DNA of 64,000 bases, taken from Bradyrhizobium stylosanthis (GTDB lineage: Bacteria; Pseudomonadota; Alphaproteobacteria; Rhizobiales; Xanthobacteraceae). The notes beneath the pieces are model-generated. The model was not told the origin of the DNA and did not search any database. It worked only from the letters and a program-made list of their open reading frames with translations. The DNA lies in contig NZ_LVEM01000002.1 in NCBI RefSeq assembly GCF_001641335.1, forward strand, positions 971,663-1,035,662. The letters run 5' to 3'. Both the position numbers and the translations under genes were made by a program. This document shows positions 63,783 to 64,000 of the stretch, one piece after another (position 1 is the first letter of the stretch; every line of letters starts with the position of its first letter).

Positions 63783-64000
63783 ATGAAACATGTCGGAAAC
63801 TGCTTCTGTGGCGCTGTCACGGTCGAGGTCACGGGCGCGCCGGAGGCGATGGGTTATTGCCATTGCCGTTCCTGCCGGTCCTGGTCCGGCGGGCCGGTGA
63901 ACGCCTTCAGCCTGTGGAAGCCGGAAGCGGTGCGCATCACCGAGGGCGCGCAGCATGTCGAGACCTTCGCCAAGACGCCGCTCAGCCAGCGGAAATACTG
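63783..64000 (+). CDS. GFA-family (glutathione-dependent formaldehyde-activating) protein, partial
   Basis: The first 72 codons of a gene cut by the right edge. The GFA pattern is clear: NCFCGAVTVEVTG with the first cysteine pair and YCHCRSCRSWSGGPVNAF with the second, the zinc-binding residues of the family. GFA proteins bind zinc and were named for activating formaldehyde with glutathione, though most members have unknown roles. GGAG lies ahead of the ATG at 63783. Confidence 0.88.
   Translation, partial: MKHVGNCFCGAVTVEVTGAPEAMGYCHCRSCRSWSGGPVNAFSLWKPEAVRITEGAQHVETFAKTPLSQRKY

Overview
This is a GC-rich chromosomal window from an alphaproteobacterium, most likely Bradyrhizobium or a close relative in the Nitrobacteraceae. 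The evidence is an ALAS-type hemA (C4 haem pathway) with a FixK-type box, an Irr-like Fur-family regulator behind an identical box, an ialB-family gene, the alphaproteobacterial Fo operon order atpI-atpB-atpE-atpF'-atpF, a ctaC-ctaD-ctaB-(small ORF)-ctaG-ctaE oxidase operon, and many dispersed palindromic repeats of the sort common in this family. I saw no rRNA, tRNA, CRISPR array, transposase or phage gene.

Layout. 0-8 kb: a GST/MarR divergent pair with twin palindromic operators, gshA, a PAN-domain protein, a nucleotidyltransferase, lepB-tldD and ialB. 8.4-15 kb: the aa3-type cytochrome oxidase operon with its assembly factors, including a 58-codon gene that is easily missed, then DUF983 and SURF1. 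15-17.6 kb: a small NTF2-like protein and a divergent NarX/NarL-type two-component pair. 18-22 kb: thrC, an M16 peptidase, a GNAT acetyltransferase and a secreted protein. 22.4-25.2 kb: the ATP synthase Fo operon on the minus strand, with a good sigma70-type promoter. 25-29.3 kb: a secreted protein, YjbQ, an MHS-type MFS transporter and a divergent LuxR-type response regulator. 29.4-35.4 kb: an accessory-looking cassette made of a giant winged-helix/P-loop/TPR regulator divergent from an Ohr-like protein, an exported alpha/beta hydrolase, a membrane-anchored cytochrome P460-like protein and an SDR. 35.4-39 kb: a hybrid kinase fused to a sodium/solute symporter domain. 39-45 kb: hemA, then a GntR regulator divergent from a TRAP transporter and a type II dehydroquinase. 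45-52.5 kb: a metallo-beta-lactamase-fold hydrolase, a chemoreceptor, a beta-barrel protein, an AEC transporter and several small proteins, two of them paralogues. 52.5-58.6 kb: a peptide-type ABC importer with a fused double ATPase and a divergent TetR. 58.6-64 kb: a lipoprotein behind a promoter whose spacer is a palindrome, a DUF2147 protein, a FixK-box-centred divergent pair including the Irr-like regulator, a CadC-like TPR regulator divergent from an MddA-like methyltransferase, and a truncated GFA-family gene.

How the genes work together. The oxidase, Fo, hemA and Irr-like genes belong to respiration and haem/iron metabolism, and the two identical FixK-type boxes suggest oxygen control of hemA and of the Irr-like locus. 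The response regulator near 29 kb and the symporter-kinase near 37 kb resemble the CrbR/CrbS (ErdR/MxtR) pair that controls acetate use elsewhere; here they sit on either side of the 29.4-35.4 kb cassette. Several divergent regulator/target pairs have visible candidate operators: MarR-GST, TetR-ABC importer and CadC-like-MddA-like. All functions are assigned from sequence recognition only; no database search was possible.
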